Source of the DNA: Theropithecus gelada
Taxonomy: Eukaryota > Chordata > Mammalia > Primates > Cercopithecidae
NCBI RefSeq assembly: GCF_003255815.1
Contig: NC_037668.1
Location: forward strand, 64,871,582 to 64,935,581
Reading direction: 5' to 3'
Length of the DNA: 64,000 nt
A program made the translations under genes and the position numbers. Positions 51,261 to 62,970 of the stretch are shown here, piece by piece. The notes below the pieces were generated by a model. The model searched no databases. It was not told where the DNA came from and saw only the letters and a list, made by a program, of their open reading frames with translations. Every line of letters begins with the position of its first letter. Position 1 is the first letter of the stretch.

Positions 51261-51663
51261 TGTCTTAGTTCATTTTCTGTTGCTTATAACCCAAAACTGA
51301 GTAATTTATAAAGAAAAGGAATTTATTTCTTACAGTTATGGAGGCTGAGGAGTCCAAGATTGAGGGACTGCATCTGGTGAGGACCTTCCTGCTGGTGGGA
51401 ACTCTCTGCAGTCCTGAGGTGGCACAGGACATCACATGAACAGGGGGCTGAGGGTGTTAGCGCAGGTCTCTCTTCCTCTTCATGTAAAGCCACCAGTCCC
51501 ACACCCAAGATAACCCGTGAATCCATGAATAGATTAATCCACTCTTGAGGGCAGAGTCCTTACGATCCAATCACCTCTTAAAGCCTTCACCTCTCAATGC
51601 TGCCACATTGGAGATTAAGTTTCAACATGAGTTTTGGAGGGGACAAACATTCAAGCCGTAGCA
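51261..51663 (-). mobile_element. MST-type MaLR solo LTR, reverse
   Basis: Starts TGTCTTAGTTCATTTTCTGT and ends ACATTCAAGCCGTAGCA, with ACTGAGTAATTTATAAAGAA, ATGGAGGCTGAGGAGTCCAA and CAACATGAGTTTTGGAGGGG between. 5-bp duplication AAACT (51256-51260) against GAACT (51664-51668), one mismatch. Confidence 0.92.
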
Positions 51664-51779
51664 GAACTTTTTGGTGTTCATTCCTGATTCTACCTGGGTT
51701 CTACACCTGGAAGGATTAAACACACCAGAACAAAACCCTCCCTTGCAATTATCTCACAGTGCGACAACAAGACTCTTCA

Positions 51780-51990
51780 GCCTTTCCGAAACTTTTTGTT
51801 GTGCTTTATCTCCTTGGTTTTCACAACCTCCCTGAAAGGCAGAAAGTTTCATCACCATTTCCCAGATGAGGAATCAGAATGAGCATGGTGAAGTGACTTG
51901 CTCAGGTCACACAGAGAAGAAGTGAGTTCAACCAGCATCCAAACCTCATCTTTGGTGCAACACAACGTTGTAATTGCCCCATTCTCCCTC
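51780..51990 (+). mobile_element. MIR SINE
   Basis: Plus-strand MIR: TTTCACAACCTCCCTGAAAG, CACCATTTCCCAGATGAGGA, GTGAAGTGACTTGCTCAGGT, CACACAGAGAAGAAGTGAG. Confidence 0.82.
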
Positions 51991-52099
51991 CTTGATGGTA
52001 GGCTCAGTGAAGAGAGGTAGCATGCCCATTTGGTTTACCTCTTTTTCCCCATACTTGGCAATGTCTGGGACATAGGAACACTCAATGGAAAAGGTCATG

Positions 52100-52350
52100 A
52101 AATCACTATCATTTGTTGAGGACTTTACCTTGTACTAGTACTGGGCTGAGTTCATTAAAAGGTCACTCTTTGCCTCAATGCTTGATGGTACTACACTATA
52201 ATCAATCCCATTTTACAGACGTAAAAGCAGAGGCTCTGAGCAGTTAAAGAACTCGCTCAGGTGGCACAGTTAAAAAAATGATAGAGCAGAGACTTTCACC
52301 TATGTCTGTTGACTGCAAAGCCCACACTCTCTATTGCTTAATAACTGCTG
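52100..52350 (+). mobile_element. MIR SINE
   Basis: Second plus-strand MIR: ATCATTTGTTGAGGACTTTA, AATCCCATTTTACAGACGTA, AAGAACTCGCTCAGGTGGCA. Near full length. An L2-like scrap (52000-52090) lies between the two MIRs. Confidence 0.8.
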
Positions 52351-53224
52351 TGTGAAAAAGTGAGTGAATAAATGAAGGACTTCAGTTCTTGAGCTCTTTC
52401 CAGCGTGCTTTGCTTTTATCTGAGTAACTACCTCCTCACTTTCCTCCACAACCTGACCTCAGGGCTCAGCTGAATGTAGACACTTTGCAAGCAAAAAAGA
52501 ATTCCCAAATATTAATGCTTATAGTTAATGTTCTTTGGTAAAGATAATTTCAATGTTTTAAGATATTAATGTTCTTTTGACTGGTCTCCTTTCTAAGCAC
52601 TTCTGAGTAAACACATATATCTAAGGCTGATTGATTCTTGCAATTGCGCTATTATAACCTAAACTAGGACATTCTGAGTCACATATTCAAAAGCAGAAAT
52701 TGTTCAGGATATGTATGTGTGAGTGTGCGTTAATATTTTTTTAAGTTTCCTTTTGTGTTCAACTCGAGAGAAATATTTGAAATTCAAATAATGAGGTATT
52801 CATAGCGAGTTTGCTTTCCTTATGCCCAGGGTAAAAATAAAATAAAATGCTAGACCTTTTTCTTGCTGCGTTACATGGTGCTGACTTTCCTTTCTCATTA
52901 TGTTTACCTCCAAATTTGAATGGGAGTAAAATTTAAAGGAATTACCACAATTCTTCAGTACATTTGCAAATCAATTAAGAGGAGCCACAGTATGCTCCTG
53001 CTTTTTTCGGGGAGCCAGTCTTCCCCAGCTCACAGAACGCCGCAGCCCACAGCTGCCTGGCAAACAAAGAACAGCTGTCACGTCTAGAAGTAGGCTTGGC
53101 ATTTCAACACTCACCTCCTGCAGCCAATGCCACCCGCTGAATCAACCTCTCCACGGGCAGCTCCACGTAACTGCTAGGAGCTGGGTCCCCCATGGGGTGT
53201 TAATAGTGTCAGAAAAATACACAC
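52351..53224. other. Single-copy DNA, possible conserved non-coding
   Basis: Repeat-free and AT-rich, with words such as TTTGCAAATCAATTAAGAGG (52961-52980, octamer/homeodomain-like). No coding frame. Conservation cannot be tested here. Confidence 0.35.
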
Positions 53225-53400
53225 TGTCTTTACAGTCAGACAGACTCCCAGCCGTGCAGTCCCCACTCTGCCGTCTCCTTGCTGTGTGGCCTTGGCCAAA
53301 TCACCTCACCTCTCTGAGCCTCAATTCTTCAGTTGCCAAGTGGAAACAATAGCACCTCTCCCAAGGTTGTCCTGAGAATGTGAGGATGTGATCAGTGTAG
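53225..53400 (-). mobile_element. MIR SINE
   Basis: Reverse MIR with TGTGGCCTTGGCCAAATCAC, CTCTCTGAGCCTCAATTCTT, AAGTGGAAACAATAGCACCT and AGGTTGTCCTGAGAATGTGA. Well preserved. Confidence 0.85.
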
Positions 53401-53959
53401 AACGCACCCCCACCTGCTCAGCAAACTGTGGGCTCAGTCAGCGGGGTTTACTTTCCTGTGTTCTCACCCTCTGGGACCCAGAAGACCCTCTGGGTCATCT
53501 GGGGGAGGGGGTGCTGGGACTGTTTGCTTTATCCTGCAGATCCAGCTCCACTCCTACTCCCCTGCCCTCTTCCCTGAGAGGCTGAGTCACCTCCGAGAAT
53601 TCCCATAACCTCTGGTTCCCTTTAGTTTGACTACAGGGAGCCCCCGGGTGAACTCAGTGGGAGGGTGGAATGTGAGGTAATGTATGTATCACCCCCTCCC
53701 TGTGGGGTGACCTCGCATTGAGTCCTTTCTCCGAAAGTCAGCCCCTTCAGTGGGCTACCCTAGACTCTCATCCAGACCTGGCAACTGCTCCCTTTCCTCA
53801 TCCCTTTAGGCCTCCGGATATCAGGCCCAGCTTTAGCTCAGTTGTCACCAGCCCCGGGATGCTGCATGCTCTGTGGTTCCCACCCCCTGCCCACACCTTT
53901 ATAAATGGTCCCATTACCAAACTGTGCTCCAATTATCCTAACATGGCAGGCCATCTGTT
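53401..53959. other. Single-copy GC-richer DNA, no gene seen
   Basis: C/T-rich on the plus strand. Short frames are proline- and serine-rich from composition. No named repeat. Confidence 0.4.
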
Positions 53960-54180
53960 TCCTGCCAGAGCCCTGATGGCACTTCTCCTCCCTTTTGTCT
54001 CATTCCCCTGGAGTCATAGGATGAAACAAGGAGTTCCAGCAAGATTTGGAAGTTAAAATGTCACCTCCTCCAAGAAGCCCTGCCAGATTGCAGCTATACT
54101 ATCACCTCTTCTCAATTTCCTCCGAGTTATGGGAACTTTACTCCCTATTAAAGTAACGTATGCCCACATTTTCCCTCTCC
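53960..54180 (+). mobile_element. L2 LINE fragment
   Basis: Plus-strand L2 block TGTCACCTCCTCCAAGAAGC and CCTGCCAGATTGCAG, followed by degraded sequence. A second scrap (54280-54330, GGCCTTTACTCATGCTATTT) may be another L2 piece. Confidence 0.65.
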
Positions 54181-55110
54181 AAAGTAACAAAATACTATGA
54201 GAGCAGGGAAAAATCATGATGCTTCTTTGCAATTTCTATTTCAGCCAAACAGAATTTGTTGTGATTTTAACTGATTTTCGTCCAGGCCTTTACTCATGCT
54301 ATTTCTTCTTATCAGAGGCACCCCCAACTCCACTTTAAAATGGATAAGCTGCCCTACCCAGACAAGCTATGGCTTTGCAGCTGCAGATTCAGGTGTATGG
54401 ATGATGCCCCACTTTGTGTTTTTCTTTGGCCCAATCTGAATTTGACTCCAAGCTGAGGCAGAGGGGCTGATGTGGGAATCATCTCATACTGGAACAGTTG
54501 ACAGCAGCTGATGCCACAGGCCCCGAGGTGCCTCCCTGGAGAAGATCTGTCCTGGAGAAGGAGGCTCCAGAGCATGAGGTTTGGGCTTTGTGACCTGGAC
54601 ACTGAGGAAGCTCCCAGAAACAGACTAGGCCCCATGCAGAAGAGCATGCAAAAGAGGACAGGGTAAGCCCAAGAGATGAAGTTATGGGATGGAGCAGCAG
54701 AGGCCTGATGAGGGGACACCCATTTAAGCCCAAGTACTAGGGCAGGGCCTGGTGCAGTTCCAGGCCCCAGAGACAGCCTTCTGGGGAGGAGAGAGAGGGT
54801 TTGGGAAGAAGGGCAGAGTGCTGCAGGCCACTGAGGTTGGCCTCTCTCCTCTCTGGACCTCAGTGTTCAACTGTGAATTAGACAGTTCTGAGTAGGTGGT
54901 TCTCAGGGATCCTTGCAATGCTAACATTCTGGGATCATAGAGGGAGGGTGGCCACAGCACAGATGAAGGTGTGGCTAGCAGGGCCAAAGCACCTAAGAAA
55001 GTGTCACTCCCTCCTGGTCCCCACCCAAGCAGCCAGGTGACCTTGAAAGCATCTTCATGCCCCCACGCTCCCAGGAGCTAGCCAGGATGACAAAGAAGCA
55101 TGGTCCAACT
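54181..55110. other. Single-copy DNA, no gene seen
   Basis: Only a weak reversed MIR-like patch at 54840-54960. The minus-strand frame 54354-54719 (121 codons) overlaps another minus frame in a different phase and shows no domain. Confidence 0.4.
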
Positions 55111-55114
55111 TGCC

Positions 55115-55180
55115 TTGCTTTTATTGAGCACAAGTGTGCCAGATATTGTACCAAGGGCTTTGCACATATTCTTTGCTAAA
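55115..55180 (+). mobile_element. MIR SINE fragment
   Basis: CTTTTATTGAGCACAAGTGT, GCCAGATATTGTACCAAGGG and CTTTGCACATATTC: the 5' half of MIR on the plus strand. Confidence 0.65.
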
Positions 55181-55359
55181 AGAGGTGGGTGGCTAAGTTG
55201 TAATGGGCTCTTCTTGGCCCAGAAACGCCCAGGCATGTCCCAGCCTTCCTTCACAGAGGTCCTGGGCTGATGAGTAAGGAAAACAGGTGAGAGGCCCACC
55301 AGACTCTCTTTGGGGCGTATGTACAATCTTTCCTTCACCTCCCTGCCAGTCTCCTGCCC

Positions 55360-55650
55360 TAGCGTGTTGGGGGGCGGGAGACGGGTCCCTGGGCCCTGAC
55401 ATGGGCGGGCCCTGCTCCACAGGGATGCCCCAGCCAGGTGTGCAGTGCTGTGCTAAGCAGCCTGCCAGCTCCAACAGATGGCAGAGCCGAATCGCCATCC
55501 ATCACAGCCGTAAGTGGCCAACTCCCCTTCTGGTGTTCCAGACAAACGGCTCTGCTCCTCCGTCCCTCCCCCGACCCCTCCGTCAACCACTCTCGCCAGG
55601 CAACCAGGCGGAGTCGTTTACTCAGCGAGTCCTGCGCGCAGAATGTAGGG
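55360..55650. other. CpG-dense patch
   Basis: By hand count about 17 CpG dinucleotides in 290 bases, 13 of them within 55487-55640, in DNA otherwise poor in CpG outside young Alus. GC-rich. The size is borderline for a CpG island. No TATA box or initiator is obvious. Open frames crossing it on both strands (plus 55287-55925; minus 55359-55865) are a by-product of low stop-codon frequency in GC-rich DNA. Confidence 0.55.
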
Positions 55651-55766
55651 GGAGGCAGAGCTGGGCGACACAAGGAGGCACATCCATCATCACAGAGAGC
55701 CAGCAGCTTGCTCCACACAACGATGGAGGGACCTGGAGTGCACTCGTGGAGGATGCCAGCCCTCAC

Positions 55767-55803
55767 CGTGTGTGTGTGTGTGTGTGTGCACACGCGCGTG
55801 TGC
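55767..55803. repeat. (TG)n / CACGCGCG alternating tract
   Basis: 37 bases of uninterrupted pyrimidine-purine alternation: TG units, then CACACGCGCG, then TGTGC. CG-containing alternation of this length is a classical Z-DNA-forming sequence. Confidence 0.93.
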
Positions 55804-56194
55804 CCATAACACCAACCCATCTGCCTGGCAGGCCTTGGTGGGCCTCTTCTCACAAGGAGGGACATGGTTTTGCCTCTCAGCCTGCCTGCCTCAGCCTAGG
55901 TTTTAGTTCCAGGGAGCAGAGATGACCAGACAGCTCATGGCTCCTGGAGTGGGCAGAACTTTAGCCGCTGTGTCCATTTATCCACATGTTAGGCCGTGTG
56001 GCAAGCAGGTCAGACAGAGTGTCAACCTAATGGCAGGCCAGGCTCCAGGCCTCTTGGCAGGCCATGTGGGTCAGAACACAGGTCAGACCGCACATCGGGT
56101 CACACATGAGGATATGGCTCAGATCACCTGTCAGGACACGAGTCCCTGCTTGATGTCCAGCAATTAAAGCCATGGAACTGATTAAGTAACATGA

Positions 56195-56370
56195 AATCTC
56201 CATCCTGGGGCTCTGTGGTACCAAATCCCAGCTCTCCCACTTCCTGACTGTGGAACCCTGGGCTAATGGTTGAACCTCAGTTTGTTTCCTTTTCTGAAAA
56301 ATAGAAAGAACGATGCCTGCCTCCAGGGGCTTTGCATCCACCAGGCACTGGGTGAAGGGCCTAGACAAGA
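56195..56370 (-). mobile_element. MIR SINE
   Basis: Reverse MIR: CCCAGCTCTCCCACTTCCTG, GAACCTCAGTTTGTTTCC, AAAAATAGAAAGAACGATGC and the CACCAGGCACTGGGTGAAG end. Confidence 0.85.
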
Positions 56371-56839
56371 GTAAAAACTGGCATTGTTGAGCCCCTGAGC
56401 ACAGGGGCCAGTTAGATAAATATGCAACTGGGAGGAGAGTGGGTCAGGACAGCAGGCAAAGGGGGGCTCTGGTAGCCCCTGGTTAGACAACAGGTGGGAG
56501 GTCATGTGGGCACCAGGATGGGGCATAGAAGTCAACCTGTGCAATTGAGGCACTGAAAGAACTTGCTGCAGAGCCTCAGAGTTTGGCCCTCTCCTCTGTA
56601 CCATGCTCTTGAATGACACAAGAGAGAACACAGTAAAGCACCTGGATCGATTCTGTGAATGACTCAAGACAAGAAAAGGGAGCTCATTTATTTGAATGGC
56701 ATATCTCAGGCTCACCACTGACAGGCCAGCACCAAGTTTAGAGATTATATCTAACATAAATCTAACATCCTTCCCCTACTTTCAAATGCTAGAGACTCAA
56801 GCACCAAAGATGAAGGGACCTGAATTGGCAGAAGTTCTT
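56371..56839. other. Single-copy DNA, no gene seen
   Basis: No named repeat. The minus-strand frame 56263-56757 (164 codons) runs into the MIR and has no recognisable features. Confidence 0.4.
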
Positions 56840-57115
56840 GTGAACACAAGTTGACAAACTCCTATACATCCTTCAAGGACCAGATGATCTCTTCCCTCCT
56901 AGGTGAAGGCTTTCCCAGACTCCCCTTTTATACATGCTTTCATCCTAGTGCCTTTCATACCGGATCCTATTCCCATTCTCTCTCTCTCTCTCGCCAGGTA
57001 GACTGTGCCTTCCCTGGGGCTGAGACTACGTTTGACTCATCTCTCACACACATCCCCAGAGACTAGCATAGTGCCTAACACAGATAGGAAATAAATGAAT
57101 AAATGAACTCAATCA
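56840..57115 (+). mobile_element. L2 LINE 3' region
   Basis: CATCCTTCAAGGACCAGATG, GAAGGCTTTCCCAGACTCCC, then a (TC)7 tract (56977-56991), GTAGACTGTGCCTTCCCTGG, GCATAGTGCCTAACACAGAT and AAATAAATGAATAAATGAAC: plus-strand L2 with a clear terminus. Confidence 0.82.
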
Positions 57116-58469
57116 CTCATTACCATTTTGGCTGTCCAGAAGCTCCACATGAGCTAACAGAATTATATGGCCACTTACAGAAAAGCGGCCTCGTTAGGCT
57201 GCATCAATAGAGGTATTATGATCAGAGAAATGGAGGAGAGAGTCCCTCTCTGTTCTGTACGACTCAGAAAGAATGCCCTGAAGGGGATGTCTGAATGGAG
57301 ATAGAGTCTGAAAGATATGTGCCATGAAGGTATTCAAGAAAACCCAGGAGATGAGTCTCAGAGCTCAGGAGCTGTCTGTAATGACCTGAGGGTCATCAGA
57401 GGTAATGGAGGGGAGCCCAGTGCAGCCTTTCTCCAGGCCCCTTTCACGCCTCCACCACCTTCCCCAGCCCACAGCATCCTGGCCGCCCCATCACACCCCA
57501 TCCAGTGAAGATGTCAGACTTCCTGACCTGCCACAGGGAAGGTTAGAAGCCACAGGGGGCATCTTAGGGCCCAAACTGATGGCTTCTGGCCTGAAGGGTT
57601 ATCCAGATGGCACAGTGAGGCAACTTCACATAGCCGGGTCAAGCAATAGAATTGGCAAATCTCCCTAAACAAATATATCTAAATTCCAAATATAACTTCA
57701 TTTCAACTTCATATCCCAAACTTATGTGTTTACTTCAGGGAGGAAGTGCTATTTTGTGGTTTCCAGGACAATGCAGTTCATAATTTTTTCACACCTTTCA
57801 GAGCAGGTGACAGCTTGCTTACAAAACCTAATTTATTCCCATGCAGGGCTTGGAATTGCACTTTAATACATGCACCAATAACACATCACAATAAGGTTAG
57901 AGACAGGCACTCCCTCCCTCCACCCCAAATAGGCACTTTCTGGATCCAGCCATCCAAGGAGAGAGCTAAGCCAAGTAGACACCTCCAGTGAGGCCTCCCA
58001 AAACCAGCAATAAGAAGCCTCCCTGTGTAATTTCCTCTTGGACCAAGTGCCACCACCTCATCCCCCTCCCCAACTTAATTGCAGGAAGAATTGTTATGCT
58101 AATTAGCATTATTCACCGAGTTAACAGAGCACAGGGTCTAAATTTAGATCCCCGCTGCAGAGGGCTCTGAATTCATTGGAAGTTGGCAAAGATGCTGGTG
58201 AGGAAGGGGAAGTCCCCCGGGCTGGGTTGCAGGACAGTGGAGGAGGGGATGTCACGGGGTCATTCTCCCACTTGTCCCATCTTCAGACCTCCTGGGGTCT
58301 TTAACTTGTAACTGAAGACCTGTGACTCCTGGCAGGGAAGACTCCAAAGAGGCAAAATCCTGTCCCAAAGGAAGGTTGAACCGAAGGAAAGGGAAGCGTC
58401 CGAGGGCTGAGTGGCCACCATATGCCCAGCAAGACACCCAGGTCACTGGTAAGAGCTCAGTGTCGTGGA
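57116..58469. other. Single-copy DNA, possible regulatory stretch
   Basis: Repeat-free for about 1.3 kb. A perfect 14-bp palindrome ATGCTAATTAGCAT lies at 58096-58109, followed within 20 bases by GAGTTAACAG (half HNF1-like). Nothing coding is recognised. Confidence 0.45.
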
Positions 58470-58670
58470 GTAGCTCTGGCTTCATGTCACACACCCTGGG
58501 GTCTAGGCCTGAGTCTTCGACATAGAAGCTGAGTGACCTCAGGAAAGTTACTCCTGCCTGTCTGGACCTCAGTGTCTTCGTCCACAGAGGGGACCATGAC
58601 ATCTTCTTTGCAGGGCTGCTGTGAAGGTTGAATGAGATACTGCATGTCAAGTGGTCTCACGTAGCTGGGA
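58470..58670 (-). mobile_element. MIR SINE
   Basis: Reverse MIR: GCTGAGTGACCTCAGGAAAG, TGGACCTCAGTGTCTTCGTC, AGGGCTGCTGTGAAGGTTGA, ATGAGATACTGCATGTCAAG. Confidence 0.82.
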
Positions 58671-58982
58671 TTTGTACCCAGACATGTCTGAGTGAAGTGG
58701 CTGCGTGATTCACCCTACCCTCCCTGGCTTCACCCCACTGTCATGCGTGTCAGAAGGATTAGTAGCAGCTCAGCCCAATGCTGGCCCAGCCTCCTATGAC
58801 TCCCATTGCCTCGTGGGAGTGAAAGTACAAGATGGGGCCAACCAAGGCAAGGACAGTGTGAGCTGGGGTGGTCCTGCCTCCTACTTCTCCACCCCCATCA
58901 CCTGGGAGGGAAGCAGGGGATCTGGCAACTAGTACACTTGAGACCTCAGGTCTAGGGTCCACCCTCTCGTCTTGTCACAGAC

Positions 58983-59205
58983 AGGCAGTATCATGGTGGT
59001 TAACAGAGTGAACTCCCTCCAGGCTAGAATCCCAGTTCCAGGGATTGGAACTGGGGCTTCAATTTCCACATCTGTAAGGTGGAGACAACAATGGTGCCTT
59101 CCTCCCAAGGCTGCTGTGAGGATTCAATGAGCTGTCCCATGTAAATTGCTGAGAACAGAGCCTGGACCTCATAGTAGGCACCATCTACATGCTAGTTGCT
59201 ATGAG
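58983..59205 (-). mobile_element. MIR SINE
   Basis: Reverse MIR: CAATTTCCACATCTGTAAGG, TGGAGACAACAATGGTGCC, GGCTGCTGTGAGGATTCAAT, AGCCTGGACCTCATAGTAGG. Confidence 0.85.
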
Positions 59206-60004
59206 ATTCTGAGAGTCTGGAGGCCAGTCTTGTTGAGGACCCTACCTTGGGATCCCACCTGAGGTTTCTAAACCAGTTCTCACTGTCAGGGCCCAATGGC
59301 TGTATCTTTGATGAGACACCTAAGTGAGAAATGTAGGACCTTCTTTTCCTCTGAAAAAGGAAAAGTTCTTAGACCTAAAGTTGGAATTCTCATCCCTGTA
59401 TAACCCAGCCTCCAACGATACCCTGGGCCCCATAGAGCTTCCCATCTGTTTCCTGGATTCCCAAGGAAGGCTCTGCACCCAGCCCTGTGCCCTGGCCTGA
59501 GAGCAAAGCTAAATCTCAGCTTCATCAATGTTTAGTTGAAGAACACCTCCCTGCTGGGCAGACCAGTCATCTCTGAGTCTATGGGGGTCTGTGGGAAACC
59601 CCCGGATCCCTGGCAGTCAGGAGATGGGGGTTCAAATCTCTGCTCAGATCTCACTGGCTATGGGCCTCAAGCAGGTCTCTGGGCTTCTGTGACCTTCAGC
59701 ATCCTCATCTTTAAAGCCAAAGAGTACACTCCTCCAGAACAAGCTGATTGTGCAAATGAAAACAATAATGTGATGTTGTTGATGAAGCTGTAACCACACA
59801 AATGGGATGGATTACTTCCATTATTCCTGAGTGGGATCCCACGTGTGCATCTATGGATCAAGTACGTCTGGGAATAGATGTGGGGGCTGCATTCTCAGCC
59901 TTCTCCCAGCCCCACCTGCGACTCCTCCATTATGGAATACTCTTCTGTCCTGTGAATACTGTGGTTTTGTGGTTCACCTTCACAGACGTCCCCTGAGGCA
60001 GGCA
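59206..60004. other. Single-copy DNA with weak MIR scrap
   Basis: A reversed MIR-like stretch may lie at 59610-59720 (GGGGGTTCAAATCTCTGCTC; GTGACCTTCAGCATCCTCAT). Otherwise unrecognised. No gene. Confidence 0.4.
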
Positions 60005-60800
<796 letters not shown>

Positions 60801-60804
60801 CCAT

Positions 60805-60925
60805 ATCATCTCCTTTATACAGATAGGAAACCTGAGACTCAGAGGGCTTCAGTTACTGCCCAACATTCACCAGTGAGTAAATGGCAGAGCCTGGACTAGA
60901 GCTCAAGCCTTCTGACAGCAGAGTC
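60805..60925 (+). mobile_element. MIR SINE
   Basis: CTTTATACAGATAGGAAACC, TGAGACTCAGAGGGCTTCAG and GAGTAAATGGCAGAGCCTGG: the 3' half of MIR on the plus strand, cut off upstream by the AluJ. Confidence 0.82.
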
Positions 60926-61944
60926 CTGGGATGGGAATGTCATGCAGAACACTGGGGCTGAGTAGAAATCCTGGAATGAGTTTCCTGTCACTGGAGGTGT
61001 TCAAGAAGAGGTTAGACGATTATTTACCACGGTGTTCTAGAGGAAATTTCTTTATCAGGTGTGTGTTTGCTCCAGGACAATGGTTTTGAAATCACTTAGC
61101 AGAATTCTTCTCCCAGAAAAGAATTTCTCACTCCACTCTAATTAATCCCCTATTAACACCATACAGATCAAAGAGGAGCTTCTCTGTTTGGGCAGGATGG
61201 GCCCCAAGCCCTCAGAACTGCTCCTTCCCCATGTAGGCTGTGCTGCCTCTGCGGTGCCCCCACGCACCCCAGGATTCCACAGAATGGTGTTTGAAAGCAC
61301 TGGCCTGGAAGGTTTCTGAGGTTCCTCTAGATCTGAGGCCCCAGGAACCTAAGGATTTCTCTGAAGACACAGACAGAGAACACGTGGCCTCCCTCAAACC
61401 TCCTGGAGCAGGGGCGGGAGACAGGGAAGGTTTAAGAGCTGTCGAAGACGCTACTAACGATTTTTAGTTACTTAATTCTCCTAGAGCTTTGACAGGTCCC
61501 CATAACTTAGGGTTTATTTGCTTTCTCTTGAATGTCACATATAATTCTTGCCAAAATGTTTATTTGCTTAATGCAACTTTTAGTGCCCTGGTAATTTATT
61601 TTCCTATTTATCAGCCAGGAGGAAGGAAGGCTACATTTAGCCTCTGGCTCAAATGCAGAAAACAATACAGTGGCCCCCACTCTTTCATCTCCACAGCACG
61701 ACTACATGCCTCACCTGCCACACACCTTCCCTGAGAAAAGCAAAGTCCGCTCCACTGCAAGGCCTCTCGCCCCTCCCACGTGGACCACAAGCTCAATTCC
61801 ATCCAGAAATCGGAGTTTTGTTTTCTTCAAAAAGAGCAGCCAATGAGGAGGTGAATTGTATCATCACAAGCCCTTGAGAGAGACAAAAGTCAATTCTCTG
61901 GATACAATGTCATTTCCAAATCGAATCAATTCTGTGAGTTGTGA
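60926..61944. other. Single-copy DNA, possible conserved non-coding
   Basis: Repeat-free for about 1 kb, with AT-rich words (ACTCTAATTAATCCCC at 61135; GCCCTGGTAATTTATT at 61584). No gene recognised. Confidence 0.4.
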
Positions 61945-62299
61945 GGGAATTCAATTCAACCAACACTAATTGAGCGCCTACTATGTGCCATGCCCTCTGC
62001 TGGGATGAGAATTCAGCAATAAATGAGCCAGCGTTCCGGCCCTCAAGGAACTGATGGCCAATTGGGAGACGGGAGTGTAAACCAATAACGGCAACGCAAT
62101 CCAGGCTCTAATGAGGAAGCAGACAGAACACTGGGGGAAGGCGGGAGGAAGTGGCACCCTGCCCCAGGAGCCACCTGAGATGGCAGAGACAACATGGGAT
62201 GCAGCCTCATATTGTCCCAGGAGGAAGTCTTCTGGGTGGCATTGAAGACACAGGGAGCCCATTATAAGGGAAGGCAGATTGGTACCTGGTATGCTATGA

Positions 62300-62318
62300 G
62301 GGGCACCAGGGGGCACCA
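62300..62318 (+). promoter_or_regulatory. Candidate CTCF-binding motif
   Basis: Contains CACCAGGGGGCAC (62304-62316), matching the most conserved core of the CTCF consensus, with a second, weaker CACCAGGGGA immediately downstream (62314-62323). CTCF sites often lie in old repeats. Occupancy cannot be seen from sequence. Confidence 0.5.
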
Positions 62319-62729
62319 GGGGAGAAGGCCTGGAGAGTGAGGCCGATCCTGGCAGGCCTTGGATGCTGCCCAAGAGCTTTGATGTCACTCATAGGCAATG
62401 GAGAGCCGATTGATAGTATGTGTTCAATGATTACGGTAGCAGCGTGATCGTGAACCGGGATAAGACTGGAACTGGGTGTGCTCAGCCAGTGTGGGGTCTC
62501 TGCAGTAAATATAGGTGCAAGATGGTGAGCTAATTGGAGGCAATGTGGAAGGAGTAGGGGTGAGGGAGCAGCAAGCATGGGAGAGATTTGGCAGCATTTC
62601 CATGTGGGACCATGACTGGTGATTAGATGTAAGGGTGAAGGCCAAGGAGTGGGTCACAGATGCCATCCCTGAGTAGGAAACACTGACAAAGACCAGGTTT
62701 GTGGGCAAAGCAGTAGCCAGCTCTGTACA

Positions 62730-62755
62730 TGTCAGGTCTGTCAGGTCTGTCAGGC
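62730..62755. repeat. Short tandem repeat, GTCAGGTCT units
   Basis: The 9-10-bp word GTCAGGTCT is present twice plus a partial third, just after TGTACAT. Confidence 0.85.
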
Positions 62756-62949
62756 ATGGAGATGTCCAAGGGAAGAGGATGGCCAAGTGGTTGTTGGAAA
62801 TGAAGGTCTAGGAAGAACCTGTCTGTGCCTTGGTGGGAACTGTGGGCTGGGTTGGGCTGGGTTGTGCTGGGCCGGGGCAGTGGGGTTTTTCCCACCCCAG
62901 AACTTTTGCCCTGGCCCTAAGGGGTGGTGCTGACTTCATCATATCCTCC

Positions 62950-62970
62950 CCACCACCACCACCACCACCA
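62950..62970. repeat. (CCA)n trinucleotide repeat
   Basis: Seven CCA/CAC units on the plus strand. A GGGTT/GGGCT-rich imperfect repeat lies 80 bases upstream (62847-62876). Confidence 0.93.

Larger units (their letters stand above)
61945..62830 (-). mobile_element. Old L2-like LINE, reverse
   Basis: Begins as a reversed L2 terminus (ATTGAGCGCCTACTATGTGC; GAATTCAGCAATAAATGAGC) and continues with blocks of an old reversed LINE (GGCCTTGGATGCTGCCCAAG; GACTGGAACTGGGTGTGCTC). Interrupted or diverged in the middle (62110-62320). Family assignment beyond the terminus is tentative. Confidence 0.55.

Noticed and set aside
55287..55925. 212-codon open frame on the plus strand
   Set aside because: It crosses the (TG)n tract (giving a valine-cysteine run), overlaps a 168-codon antisense frame and a 123-codon frame in another phase, and has no recognisable domain. 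Stop codons are rare in GC-rich DNA, which explains its length.
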